Positions 26,403 to 35,173 of a stretch of 64,000 nucleotides of DNA are shown piece after piece; position 1 is the stretch's first letter; every line of letters begins with the position of its first letter. Source of the stretch: Nesterenkonia sp. (lineage in GTDB: Bacteria; Actinomycetota; Actinomycetes; Actinomycetales; Micrococcaceae); the NCBI RefSeq assembly GCF_029265375.1, contig NZ_JAJUJJ010000017.1:1-64000 (forward strand). Direction: 5' to 3'. The position numbers and the translations under genes are program-made. The notes under the pieces are model-generated. The model was not told the origin of the DNA. It worked only from the letters and a program-made list of their open reading frames with translations, and did no database searches.

Positions 26403-27918
26403 GAAGGCTGAGTGTACTCAGGTACCCGTGCCCCTTCAGGCGATGGTGCCGCCGGCAGAGAAGCCACAGGTTGCCTGCACTCGTTCTGCCGCGCTCCTCC
26501 CACGGGACGCGATGGTCCACATCGCAGCGTTCGGCCGGCACCGTGCAGCCAGGTGCCTGGCAGACACCGTCACGGAAGCTGATGGCTTGCCGCAGTATCT
26601 GCGGTACGAACCGACCGGTGTAGTGGTGACTGAGCACATCCGGAGCCCGGGTTCGCAGGTGGTCTGCGTCTGGGGCAGCCGGTGGGGAATCCGATTCGGG
26701 CGGGGGATCTGGTTCGCGGGGCCGCACATGCAGCTGGTGCCAGCGCAGCTGTTCGGTGCTGGGTCCGCGGCGGGGTCCTGAGCGGGTGCCGGCTCCGGAG
26801 CGGCTGAGCGCGAGCTCCTGAGCCACTACACCGCGCAGAGCCGCCGCGCGCACCGCCTGGGAACGATCCCGCAGCACCGCGGGGTCCTCGGTGATGCCCA
26901 CCAGTGCCTCAGCCGATATCAGCACACCGATGTGGGCGCTTGGGCGGATCATCAGATCAGGTTCGCCCTCTGCCGGATCGCCGTTGAGCAGCCACGCTGC
27001 GGCCAGGTCGGCCTCCCGCTGGCGGACGGTGCGGGGGTCGCCGTCGGCTCTCCTCCGCGGAGGTTCGAGCAGCTGAGCGGGATCCGGTGCCGCCGGGCGG
27101 GGTGCGTCATCTGATGCCCTGCGCTCGCGGGACCCGTGGGGGCCGAAGCTGAGCCACTCCGGGAGCCGGAATGTCTCCGGATCACCCTGGTCCAGACCCC
27201 GCGCAGGCCCCGCCTCCACGTGGGTGCCGGCTGCTTGGTGGAGTGCGAGCACACTGGGATCGTGGGGAACGGGCCGCTGCGGCGACCGGGCGGCCTCCTG
27301 GAGCCGCCGGGCGATGCTCTCCGCAGTCAGCGTCGGCAGCACCAGGCAGAGCAGGCTGACCCCGTCCTCCCCGTGGCGCACCCATACCTGACGGTCGGCG
27401 ACTGTCCGCGCGGAACGCTCCCTATGGGCCTCCGGCTCCATCCGAGCCGCGGTGCGCCGCAGCCAGGCATTCAGCTGTGCGGGCCGATGGCTGGCCGCAT
27501 ACTCGGAAGCCAGCACATCCAGATGATCGCGATGCTCCGGCTGCCGCAGCTGCTCGGCCGCCCGGCAGATCCGGCCCACGGCGTAGGCACCGATTCGTCC
27601 GGCCCGGAAAGCACGCCAGCACTCCGGGAGGATGCTGCGAGCCGTGCGCGCCTCATCGTATATCCGATGCACCATGCCCTCACTGAGGTTCAGCGCCGAA
27701 GCCACCTCCATGACGGCAGCGTTGTGCACCACCGCGTGCCGCTGCCGGGCCTCGGCGGACGCCTCCGGGGCCTCGCCCTCGGGGCACTCTTGCTCGACGC
27801 GGGAGTCCACGGCGCGCAGTATCAGCCTGCTGCGGCGCGCTTCCAGTGCATACAGCTGCCGCTGAACCTCGGCGAGGGTGCCGAGGCTCTCCTCAGGGGT
27901 GTCCTGCCGCGTACCCAT
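26392..27918 (-). CDS. DUF222/13E12-repeat family HNH endonuclease
   Basis: A 508-residue protein whose start is set at ATG 27918 because the -10 box ends seven bases before it; the longer frame to 28167 crosses the promoter. The N-terminal two-thirds is DUF222. The C-terminal HNH nuclease domain is visible as QAPGCTVPAERCDVDHRVPWE ... GNLWLLCRRHHRLKG, with two Cys pairs and the catalytic His. Related 13E12 genes in mycobacteria are damage-inducible, and the LexA-like box agrees with that. It may be a mobile-intron-like or repeat-associated nuclease; the physiological role is unknown. Confidence 0.88.
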   Translation of the reverse strand: MGTRQDTPEESLGTLAEVQRQLYALEARRSRLILRAVDSRVEQECPEGEAPEASAEARQRHAVVHNAAVMEVASALNLSEGMVHRIYDEARTARSILPECWRAFRAGRIGAYAVGRICRAAEQLRQPEHRDHLDVLASEYAASHRPAQLNAWLRRTAARMEPEAHRERSARTVADRQVWVRHGEDGVSLLCLVLPTLTAESIARRLQEAARSPQRPVPHDPSVLALHQAAGTHVEAGPARGLDQGDPETFRLPEWLSFGPHGSRERRASDDAPRPAAPDPAQLLEPPRRRADGDPRTVRQREADLAAAWLLNGDPAEGEPDLMIRPSAHIGVLISAEALVGITEDPAVLRDRSQAVRAAALRGVVAQELALSRSGAGTRSGPRRGPSTEQLRWHQLHVRPREPDPPPESDSPPAAPDADHLRTRAPDVLSHHYTGRFVPQILRQAISFRDGVCQAPGCTVPAERCDVDHRVPWEERGRTSAGNLWLLCRRHHRLKGHGYLSTLSLHEC

Positions 27919-27921
27919 GAT

Positions 27922-27937
27922 TCGATTATATGTTCGA
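27922..27937. promoter_or_regulatory. LexA (SOS) box on the HNH promoter
   Basis: Read on the minus strand: TCGAAC-ATAT-AATCGA. It matches TCGAAC-N4-GTTCGA at all but two positions of the second arm, and overlaps the -10 box. Confidence 0.75.
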
Positions 27938-27953
27938 ATGTGACGAAAATCAA
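27925..27953 (-). promoter_or_regulatory. Promoter of the HNH-SGNH unit, likely leaderless
   Basis: TTGATT (27948-27953), spacer exactly 17, TATAAT (27925-27930), all on the minus strand. The expected start of transcription, seven bases after the -10, falls on the A of the ATG at 27918. No SD can exist, so translation should be leaderless. Confidence 0.75.
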
Positions 27954-28160
27954 GTGATGTGGTGGATGATGGTGTCAGTAGGTGACGCACAGTGTGTTCC
28001 CATACTGAGCGCGGTCTGCGGAGTCCATTTCGATGCGAATGAGTTTCGGGTGAGCGTGCCCTCAGCAGCAGGTCGGGGCCGCCCACGTTCGACCGCATGC
28101 GGACACTGGTCGGGTCCGGCCCCCTATCGGTCCGGCGACCAGCCGTGGTCTGATGGGCAC

Positions 28161-28901
28161 ATGTCACCGACTGAACTGCCCTTCTTCGACGACAGCGACG
28201 TCCGACGAGTTCTGTGCGTGGTCGCGCACCCGGACGATATGGAGTACGGGGCCTCCGCCGCGGCAGCCCGGTGGACCTCCTTAGGCATCGAGGTCTCCTA
28301 CCTGCTGCTTACAGCGGGCGAGGCCGGAATGCGCAGCCGGGACCCGGAGGAGGTCGCTGCGCTGCGCGCCGAGGAGCAGCGGGCAGCCTGCGCCGCCGTC
28401 GGCGTGGAGGACCTCACCATCCTGGACCTGCCAGACGGCATGCTCACCCATTCGCTGGAGACCCGGCGGCATATTGCCCGGCATATCCGACGGGTCCGGC
28501 CTGAGGTCGTGGTCACCCAGCCGTGGGCCCTGGAGGTCGAATGGGGACTCAATCACGCAGACCACCGGGCTGCCGGACTCTCCACTGTCGATGCCGTCCG
28601 GGACGCCGACAACCCCTGGGTCTTCCGCGAGCTGCTCGAGCAGGAGGGCCTTGAACCCTGGGGTGCGCGCTGGCTGCTGGTGCCCAACCCGGCGGTGCCG
28701 GACCACCTGATCGATGTCACCGGCACCAGCCTGGAGCGCGGTATCGCATCGCTTCAGGCCCACCGCGAGTACCTGCAGGCCCTCGGCGGGGACTTCGACG
28801 CCCGCGCCACGCTGCAGGAGATGACGGCGCAGGCGGCCCGCCGAGCTCCAGCGCCGGGGGTTTCCCATGCCCTGGCGGTGGCGGCCTACCGAATGCAGTG
28901 A
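28161..28901 (+). CDS. PIG-L/LmbE-family deacetylase
   Basis: A 246-residue protein, start ATG 28161 (upstream in-frame codons overlap the divergent promoter). The zinc motif AHPDD lies at about residues 22-26 and the second motif NHADHRAAG (His ligand) around 134-142. The family removes N-acetyl groups from GlcNAc-containing small molecules; MshB, Mca and antibiotic-pathway members share this fold. No mycothiol genes are adjacent, so the substrate is left open. No SD precedes the start, so it may be leaderless or have an unrecognised start. Confidence 0.85.
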   Translation: MSPTELPFFDDSDVRRVLCVVAHPDDMEYGASAAAARWTSLGIEVSYLLLTAGEAGMRSRDPEEVAALRAEEQRAACAAVGVEDLTILDLPDGMLTHSLETRRHIARHIRRVRPEVVVTQPWALEVEWGLNHADHRAAGLSTVDAVRDADNPWVFRELLEQEGLEPWGARWLLVPNPAVPDHLIDVTGTSLERGIASLQAHREYLQALGGDFDARATLQEMTAQAARRAPAPGVSHALAVAAYRMQ

Positions 28902-29014
28902 GCCGGCCGAGGCAGCAGCCAGCGGTCTGGGCACGCCGCTGTGCACCCGAGACCTGGCCGCCCGGGGACACGCCGCTGTGCACCGGAGAGCGGACCGTGA
29001 TCTCATAGATACTC

Positions 29015-30229
29015 GTGAGCGGACCCGCACCATCGCCAGCAGGCCACGAGCGTCCCGGCACCGTCTGGGAGGTCTTCTGGGTGTTCCTCCGCCTCGGTCT
29101 GACCAGCTTCGGCGGTCCCGTGGCGCATATCGCTTACTTCCGTGAGGCGCTGGTAGAACGACGCCGGTGGCTGACCGACAAGGCCTACGCCGATCTGATG
29201 GCCCTGTGCCAATTCCTGCCCGGGCCGGCCTCCTCCCAGGTGGGCATGGCCCTGGGCCTGCAGCGTGCCGGCTGGGGCGGTCTCTTCGCCGCCTGGTTCG
29301 CCTTCACCATGCCCTCGGTGCTGCTCATGGTGGCCTTCGCCTACGGCGTGGCCTGGGCTGGGGACCTCTCCGACGCCGGCTGGATCCACGGCCTGAAAGC
29401 CGCAGCAGTGGCAGTGGTGGCCCACGCTGTGATGGGCATGGCGCGCACTATGACCCCCGATGCTCCACGGGCCACCATCGCAGCCCTGGCGGCCATCATC
29501 GTGCTGCTGGTGCCCAGCCCCTTCGTGCTGGTGGCCGCCATCGCGGTCTCCGGTCTTATCGGACTGATCTGGCTGCGTCCGCCCCAGGAGCAGCCCTCCG
29601 AGGCAGATACCTTCCCGCTGCGCGTGCCCAAACGGGTCGCCATTCCCTGCCTGGTGGCGTTCTTCGCCCTGCTGGCAGGGCTGCCGGTGCTGGCCGCCGC
29701 CACCGGAAACGAGGCCGCGTCACTGGCGGACACCTTCTACCGGGCCGGAGCCCTGGTGTTCGGCGGAGGGCATGTGGTGCTCCCCCTGCTGGAGACCGAA
29801 ACAGTGCAGACCGGGATGCTCGAACCCGATGTCTTCCTCGCCGGATACGGCGCCGCCCAAGCTGTGCCCGGGCCGCTGTTCACCTTCTCCGGCTTCCTGG
29901 GGGCCTCCGCAGCAGGCATCCCCGGTGCTGCGCTGGCAGTGCTGGCCATCTTCCTGCCCGGGGGACTGCTGGTGGTCGGCTGCGTGAGCTTCTGGGAGCG
30001 GCTGCGCAGCAACCAGACCGCGCGCAAGGCTCTGCTGGGGTTCAACGCCGGCGTGGTGGGCGTGCTGGCCGCGGCCTTCTACACCCCGGTGTTCACCGCC
30101 GGGATCATCGACGTCGGCATCGAAGCTCTCGCAGTCGCCATCGCTGCGTTCATCGCCCTGACCAGCTGGCGGGTCCCGGCCTGGGCGGTGGTGCTCGCCG
30201 CAGGAGTCCTCGGAGCGGTGGTGCTCTGA
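29015..30229 (+). CDS. chrA: Chromate transporter, two-domain ChrA
   Basis: A 404-residue long-chain ChrA with two homologous halves. The first has LRLGLTSFGGPVAHIAYF and QFLPGPASSQVG. The second has YRAGALVFGGGHVVLPLL and AVPGPLFTFSGFLG. About 10-12 membrane segments. The FGGP/FGGG and PGP motifs are those of CHR proteins, which export chromate with proton exchange. It starts at GTG 29015 without an SD; an AT-rich catagata just upstream could be a -10 for a leaderless transcript. No chromate regulator is nearby. Confidence 0.88.
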   Translation: MSGPAPSPAGHERPGTVWEVFWVFLRLGLTSFGGPVAHIAYFREALVERRRWLTDKAYADLMALCQFLPGPASSQVGMALGLQRAGWGGLFAAWFAFTMPSVLLMVAFAYGVAWAGDLSDAGWIHGLKAAAVAVVAHAVMGMARTMTPDAPRATIAALAAIIVLLVPSPFVLVAAIAVSGLIGLIWLRPPQEQPSEADTFPLRVPKRVAIPCLVAFFALLAGLPVLAAATGNEAASLADTFYRAGALVFGGGHVVLPLLETETVQTGMLEPDVFLAGYGAAQAVPGPLFTFSGFLGASAAGIPGAALAVLAIFLPGGLLVVGCVSFWERLRSNQTARKALLGFNAGVVGVLAAAFYTPVFTAGIIDVGIEALAVAIAAFIALTSWRVPAWAVVLAAGVLGAVVL

Positions 30230-30327
30230 TTCCCGCACCTCAGAGGCCCGAGGCAGCCGCTCCGATGCCGGGCACGCACGTGTCTGTCCAGCGAAACAGC
30301 AGGCGATATGGATAGTGTCTTCGGTTG

Positions 30328-31458
30328 ATGGTCTCCACACAGCCCCGTGGGACGGCTCGGCTCTACGCGCTGGATGTCGCACGAGCCTTTGCCGTCTTCG
30401 GCATGGTCGTGGTCAATGTGGGTCCCTACACCACTGAAGGCATCTCCTCACTGATCATCCGCGCACTCAACGGCCGGGCCTCCATCCTGTTCGTGGTGCT
30501 GGCTGGGATCGGGGTGACCTTCCTGGCCCGCCGGGCGCTGAACAAAGGAATCACCCGGCGCTCGACCCTGCTGTGGCGGGGGCTGCTGCTGTTCCTGCTG
30601 GGCCTGGCGCTGCAGCTGCTGGACCATGACGTCAACGTCATCCTCACCACCTACGCCGCCCTGTTCTTCCTGGCCGCGTTTATGGTGCGCATGCCCATGC
30701 GGTGGCTGTTCTGGGCGGCCGTGGCCTCCACCTTCGGCGGACCGGTGATCTGGATTCTGGTGCGGCAGCTGACAAATTTCCAGATCGACCCCGCCCGGTT
30801 CGGCGACAGCCTCCCGGAGATCCTGGCCGCCATCGTCATCTCTGGGCCCTATCCGCTGGTGGTGTGGATCGCCCCGTTCTTCCTCGGCGTCTGGCTGGGC
30901 CGCCAGCCCCTGGGCAGTCCGGTGGTGCAGCGGCGCCTGATAATCGGCGGAGCGATCGCCGGCTTCGGAGCCTTCGGGCTGGCCCAGCTGCTGGTCCGCA
31001 TCTTCGGCCACCCGGATCAGACCGTGGTGGGATGGGACCGGCTGGTCTCCGCCTTCGGGCATTCCCAGATGCCGCTGTGGGTGATCAGCGCCTCCGGCAC
31101 GGCCGCGCTGACCATCGGCATCCTGCTGCGGCTGGTGCCGAGGGCCGGCAAGGGAATCCGCGCCCTGGTCGCCGTCGGGCAGATGCCGCTGACCGCCTAC
31201 TGCGCCCATCTGGTGATCATTGCGCTGGTGGTGCCCAAACCGCCGGAGAACCCTGCGCAGGGCCTGTGGATCTCCCTGGCGATGATCGCCGCGCTGGTGG
31301 TCTTCGCCACCATCTGGATGGCCAACCTCCGCTATGGTCCGCTGGAGACGCTGCTGCGCCGGCCGCCGTCGTTCCTGCAGGTGACCTACCGCCCGCCCGA
31401 GCGGCACCGCCGCCGCGCCTACAACCGTCCCTATCCCCGTCACCCCAAGCGAGTGTGA
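30328..31458 (+). CDS. Multipass membrane protein, DUF418/HGSNAT acyltransferase-like
   Basis: A 376-residue protein with about 10 membrane segments, starting at ATG 30328 (a TTG directly before it is also in frame). The opening RLYALDVARAFAVFGMVVVNV resembles the start of DUF418 and heparan-acetyltransferase-like membrane acyltransferases, where an invariant Asp-Arg pair begins helix 1. The next helix pair contains NGRASILFVVLAGIG. The C-terminal tail is rich in Arg and Pro. Substrate unknown. Seven bases separate it from the GGT lipoprotein gene, so the two are probably one transcript. Confidence 0.72.
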   Translation: MVSTQPRGTARLYALDVARAFAVFGMVVVNVGPYTTEGISSLIIRALNGRASILFVVLAGIGVTFLARRALNKGITRRSTLLWRGLLLFLLGLALQLLDHDVNVILTTYAALFFLAAFMVRMPMRWLFWAAVASTFGGPVIWILVRQLTNFQIDPARFGDSLPEILAAIVISGPYPLVVWIAPFFLGVWLGRQPLGSPVVQRRLIIGGAIAGFGAFGLAQLLVRIFGHPDQTVVGWDRLVSAFGHSQMPLWVISASGTAALTIGILLRLVPRAGKGIRALVAVGQMPLTAYCAHLVIIALVVPKPPENPAQGLWISLAMIAALVVFATIWMANLRYGPLETLLRRPPSFLQVTYRPPERHRRRAYNRPYPRHPKRV

Positions 31459-31464
31459 TCAGCT

Positions 31465-33141
31465 ATGCGACTCATCCCCGCACCCCGGGCCGCTGCCCTG
31501 GCAGCGACGACGACAGCCGCGGCCGTGGCGCTGGCCTCCTGCGGCCTCTTTGAAGACCCCCCGCCGCAGGCAGAGCCGGCCGAGTCCGGCGAGGCAGCCC
31601 CGGGTCAGGCGAAGCCGGAGCCGCCGGAGCAGCTGCCCGAGCCGGTGGAGGAGACCCTGCAGCATCAGGGAGTCAGCGCCGGACACCCCCTGGCCGTCGA
31701 CGCCGCCGAACAGATCCTGGCTGAGGGCGGCAATGCCGTCGACGCCGCAGTGGCCGCCGCCTTCGCGGTGTCCGTGGTGGAGCCGTTCGCATCAGGGATC
31801 GGCGGGGGCGGCTCGGCCATCGTGGCCGGAGCTGAGGGCGAGCCGCTGTTCTATGACTACCGCGAAGTGGTCAGCAACGACGGCGAGATTCCCGACTCCG
31901 GTGCCGGAATCCCCGGCTTCGTCGCGGGGATGGACAAGCTGCACGAGGACTACGGCACCCTGGAGTGGGAGCAGCTGCTGCAGCCGGCCTACGAGCTGGC
32001 CGCCGAAGGATTCGAGATCAGCGGCTTCCTGGCCCAGCGCATGGCCCAGCCGGACGGACTGAACGCGCTCACCGAGCTGGACCACTACGCCCCCGGCGGC
32101 GAGCCGCTGGGTGAGGGGGACCGGCTGGTGCAGGAGGAGCTGGCCGCCACCCTGGAGACTTTGGCCGACAACGGGGCGGAGGACTTCTACACCGGAGGCC
32201 TGGCCGAGAGCCTGGCCGGTGAGGCCGAGGGCATCGACGCGGAGTCCCTGGCCGACTACGAGGTGCTGATCACCGATCCGGTGCGCGGCGAGTTCGCCGG
32301 CCGCGAGGTCATCGCCCCGCCGCCGTCGCTGCCCGGGGCTCCGATGATCCAGATGCTGCAGATCGCTGAGGCCCAGGGCATCGCGGATATGGAGCCTGGG
32401 TCGGCCGAGTACGTGGACACCCTCTCCCAGGCCTGGCTGGTGGCCGAGGAGAGCGTGATGAATGACCTCGGCGACCCCAATTTCGTCCAGGTGCCGGTGG
32501 AGGAGATGATCGACCCCGAGGCCAACGCCAGCATCGATCTGAGCTCCTCGGGCGCCTCGCAGCCGCAGGCGGGCGGGGGCAAAGCCCCCAACACCACCCA
32601 TATCAGCGTGGTCGACGACGACGGCCTCTCGGTCTCGATGACCAATACGATCATGTACTTCTGGGGCTCCGGGCAGATGGTGGACGGCTACTTCCTCAAC
32701 AATCACCTCTCCCGGTTTGAGGCCATCGACTCCCCGGCCAACGAACCTGAGCCCGGGCGGCGGACTGTGACCTGGTCCAACCCGGTGATGGTCCTGGACT
32801 CCGAGGGCCGGCCCGAGCTGGTGCTGGGCAGCCCCGGGGGCCACCAGATTCTCAACATCCTGGGCACCGTGCTGATCCAGTGGGGGCTTCAGGACGCTGA
32901 TCTGGCCGGTGCAGTGGAGTCTCCGCGGTTCCGCGCCGACGGGGACACCCTCTACCTGGAGGCCAGCCACACCGATTCGCAGATCCAGCAGCTGGAGGAC
33001 GCCGGTTGGGAGACCGAGGTGTGGCCGGATGAGCAGGCCAGCTTCGGCTCGGTGCAGATCCTGGAGGTCGACTACGAATCCGGCGAGATCCGCGGGGCAG
33101 ATGATCCGCGCCGCGACGGCGCCCACAGCATCCTGGAGTGA
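31465..33141 (+). CDS. ggt: Gamma-glutamyltransferase/hydrolase, lipoprotein
   Basis: A 558-residue Ntn-hydrolase proenzyme. A type II signal peptide (lipobox LASC, Cys28) is followed by a Pro/Glu/Ala-rich linker, so the enzyme should be anchored to the outer face of the membrane. The large-subunit motif VDAAVAAAFAVSVVEPFASG is present. Autocleavage should occur before Thr377 in NTTHISVVD, which becomes the nucleophile. The small subunit has the typical substrate-binding GSPGG. It transfers or hydrolyses gamma-glutamyl groups of glutathione-like peptides. Actinobacteria use mycothiol, so the natural substrate is uncertain. Confidence 0.9.
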   Translation: MRLIPAPRAAALAATTTAAAVALASCGLFEDPPPQAEPAESGEAAPGQAKPEPPEQLPEPVEETLQHQGVSAGHPLAVDAAEQILAEGGNAVDAAVAAAFAVSVVEPFASGIGGGGSAIVAGAEGEPLFYDYREVVSNDGEIPDSGAGIPGFVAGMDKLHEDYGTLEWEQLLQPAYELAAEGFEISGFLAQRMAQPDGLNALTELDHYAPGGEPLGEGDRLVQEELAATLETLADNGAEDFYTGGLAESLAGEAEGIDAESLADYEVLITDPVRGEFAGREVIAPPPSLPGAPMIQMLQIAEAQGIADMEPGSAEYVDTLSQAWLVAEESVMNDLGDPNFVQVPVEEMIDPEANASIDLSSSGASQPQAGGGKAPNTTHISVVDDDGLSVSMTNTIMYFWGSGQMVDGYFLNNHLSRFEAIDSPANEPEPGRRTVTWSNPVMVLDSEGRPELVLGSPGGHQILNILGTVLIQWGLQDADLAGAVESPRFRADGDTLYLEASHTDSQIQQLEDAGWETEVWPDEQASFGSVQILEVDYESGEIRGADDPRRDGAHSILE

Positions 33142-33175
33142 GCCTGCGGCGCTGGTGATGCAGTAACGTAGATCC

Positions 33176-33253
33176 ACAGCACGGGGTGCCTGCCGCGCGG
33201 CGGCAGGCTGAGAACACACCCGTTGAACCTGTTGGCTAGCACCATCGAAGGGA
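33176..33253 (+). ncRNA. TPP riboswitch (THI element)
   Basis: All conserved parts are visible in order: cggggtgcc, a GC-rich variable stem, ggctgaga (pyrimidine-sensor), acacccgttgaacctg, then tagcaccatcgaaggga (pyrophosphate-sensor end). The 3' strand contains the gaaggga that also serves as SD for thiD, whose ATG follows one base after the element. Direct masking of the SD on TPP binding, hence translational control, is the likely mode. Confidence 0.95.
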
Positions 33254-34141
33254 ATGCTCGTGGACTCCGCAGTGCAGACACCGCGCACCATCCCCAATGT
33301 TCTCTCCATCGCCGGAACCGACCCCACCGGCGGGGCAGGCATCCAGGCCGATCTGAAGTCCATCGCCGCCCACCGCGGATACGGAATGTGCGCGGTCACC
33401 GCCCTGGTGGCGCAGAACACCCAGGGCGTGCGCAGCATCCACGTGCCGCCCACCAGCTTTCTGCGCGAGCAGCTGGAGGCGGTCAGCGACGACGTCGCCG
33501 TCGATGCGGTCAAGATCGGCATGCTGGGCACCGCCGAGATCATCGCCGAGGTCGCCGCGTGGTGGGATGAGACCTACCGCGGCCCAGTCGCCGGCGGTGC
33601 TGGGGTGCATGCGGCGGCTCCGGTGCTGGTGGTGGACCCGGTGATGGTCGCCACCAGCGGGGACCGGCTTCTGGAGCCGGAGGCGGAGGAGTCGCTGATC
33701 GAATTCCTGCACCGGGCGGACCTGATCACCCCGAATGTGCCGGAGCTGGCCCTGCTGGCCGCCGGGGAGCCGGCCGGCAGCCCTGAAGAGCTGATCGGCC
33801 AGGCGGAGACTGTTGCCGATGCCCACGGCGCGGCAGTGCTGGCCAAGGGCGGCCACCTGGGCGGCGACCAGGTCATCGACACCCTGGTGTTCCCCGCCGC
33901 CGAGGGGAAGCGGCCTGCAGCCCACCAGGTCAGCGCGCCACGGGTGGAGACCACCAGCACCCATGGCACCGGCTGCTCAGTCTCTGCGGCGATGGCCACG
34001 CTGCGTGCCCGCGGGTGCAGCTGGGAGCAGGCCCTGGAGAACGTCAAGGAATGGATGACCCAGGCGCTGGGCGGGGCGGATGCGCTCGACGTCGGCCGCG
34101 GTCACGGCCCGGTTCATCACTTCGCCCAGCTCTACCGCTGA
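33254..34141 (+). CDS. thiD: Hydroxymethylpyrimidine/phosphomethylpyrimidine kinase
   Basis: A 295-residue ribokinase-fold kinase that phosphorylates HMP and then HMP-P in thiamine synthesis. Motifs are AGTDPTGGAGIQADLKSI near the N-terminus (substrate loop), VDPVMVATSGD, and THGTGCSVSAA with the catalytic Cys/anion-hole region. It is directly controlled by the TPP riboswitch that ends next to its start codon. No other thi gene lies in the window, so thiD stands alone here. It is convergent with the alarmone synthetase gene (9 bases apart). Confidence 0.93.
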   Translation: MLVDSAVQTPRTIPNVLSIAGTDPTGGAGIQADLKSIAAHRGYGMCAVTALVAQNTQGVRSIHVPPTSFLREQLEAVSDDVAVDAVKIGMLGTAEIIAEVAAWWDETYRGPVAGGAGVHAAAPVLVVDPVMVATSGDRLLEPEAEESLIEFLHRADLITPNVPELALLAAGEPAGSPEELIGQAETVADAHGAAVLAKGGHLGGDQVIDTLVFPAAEGKRPAAHQVSAPRVETTSTHGTGCSVSAAMATLRARGCSWEQALENVKEWMTQALGGADALDVGRGHGPVHHFAQLYR

Positions 34142-34150
34142 GGCGGCGGT

Positions 34151-35020
34151 TCAGTTCCGCGGGTCGCCGTCGTTGTTGACCTTGTTGACGATGTCCTCCC
34201 AGTTCCACACCGGCGGACGGTCGGAGGGAGTCGGCCCGGCGCCGCCGTGCGGCGGGGTCGGGGCCTGGTTCTGCAGCGCGGTGACCTTCTCTCGGATCTC
34301 AGCCATCTGGGCATCCAGGGCGGCAGCCTTGTCGGCGGCGTCGCGCAGCTCGTCCAGAATGTCCCGGGGCACCTCGCCCTCATAGGTGTAGTAGATCTTG
34401 TGCTCCAGGGAGGCCCAGAAGTCCATGGCGACGGTGCGGATCTGGACCTCCACGAACACGAACTCCGTGCGGTTGGACAGGAAGACCGGAACCTGCAGGA
34501 TCACATGCAGGCTCTGGTAGCCGTTGGGCTTCGGGGTGCGGATGTAGTCCTTGACCTCCGCCACCTGGATATCCGGCTGGGAGCAGAGCATCTCCGCCAC
34601 CCAGTAGGCATCGGAGACGAAGCTGGTGGTGATGCGGATGCCGGCGATGTCGCGGATCGACCGCCGGATGCCCTCCAGGGTCGGCTCGCAGCCGTAGCGC
34701 TGGACCTTGTCCAGGATCCGCTCCAGGGATTTCAGCCGGTAGTTGACATGCTCGATGGGGGAGTAGTCCCGGGTGTGCTCGAACTCCTCGCGCAGCACAT
34801 TGATCTTGGTGAGGACCTCGTCCATGCCGAACTTGTAGTGCAGCTGAAACTCGGTGAGCTGCCGTCGCATATCCACCAGCCGGTCCATGGAGCTGGTGGA
34901 GCCGTTCTCATCGGCCCTGCTGTTCAGCTGGTCCAGCAGCTTCCGGTAGAGGTCCCCCTCGGCCTGTCTGACGAGTTCATTGGTCGGTATCTCCTCTGTT
35001 GGAGTCACACCAGAGGACAT
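34151..35020 (-). CDS. Small alarmone synthetase (RelQ-type GTP pyrophosphokinase)
   Basis: A 289-residue protein with only the RelA/SpoT synthetase domain, so it makes (p)ppGpp without a hydrolase or regulatory domain. Motifs: HVNYRLKSLERILDKV, IRDIAGIRITTSFVSDAYWV (ATP site), YIRTPKPNGYQSLH (G-loop Tyr) and VEVQIRTVAMDFWASLEHK. A coiled segment after 220 ends in a Pro-rich disordered tail. SAS proteins respond to transcription rather than uncharged tRNA (family knowledge). Divergent from glpD across 144 bases with an inverted repeat. Confidence 0.9.
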   Translation of the reverse strand: MSSGVTPTEEIPTNELVRQAEGDLYRKLLDQLNSRADENGSTSSMDRLVDMRRQLTEFQLHYKFGMDEVLTKINVLREEFEHTRDYSPIEHVNYRLKSLERILDKVQRYGCEPTLEGIRRSIRDIAGIRITTSFVSDAYWVAEMLCSQPDIQVAEVKDYIRTPKPNGYQSLHVILQVPVFLSNRTEFVFVEVQIRTVAMDFWASLEHKIYYTYEGEVPRDILDELRDAADKAAALDAQMAEIREKVTALQNQAPTPPHGGAGPTPSDRPPVWNWEDIVNKVNNDGDPRN

Positions 35021-35075
35021 AGATGATTCTCCTGACGGTCATATGTCATCAGCGCGCCGACGGCCGGCCCACTGC

Positions 35076-35091
35076 GAACGGTGCAACGTTC
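35076..35091. promoter_or_regulatory. Inverted repeat between the alarmone synthetase and glpD genes
   Basis: GAACG-GTGCAA-CGTTC, 5-bp arms with a 6-base spacer, lies near the middle of the divergent gap. It does not match the LexA box (GAAC and GTTC are eight, not four, bases apart). It may be an operator for either gene. Confidence 0.35.
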
Positions 35092-35173
35092 ACTGTCTCG
35101 ATTCTCAACTCTAGAAGCGCAATCTGTGAAGACCCTGCAGGTCACGATTCGGTGATGGCGTAATGTGGAGGAT

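Noticed and set aside
28022-28160. Upstream extension of the PIG-L gene back to 27930
   Set aside because: The extra residues would cross the divergent LexA-boxed promoter and do not resemble the family.
35076-35091. GAACG...CGTTC as a LexA box
   Set aside because: GAAC and GTTC are eight bases apart, not four, and neither neighbour is a known SOS gene.
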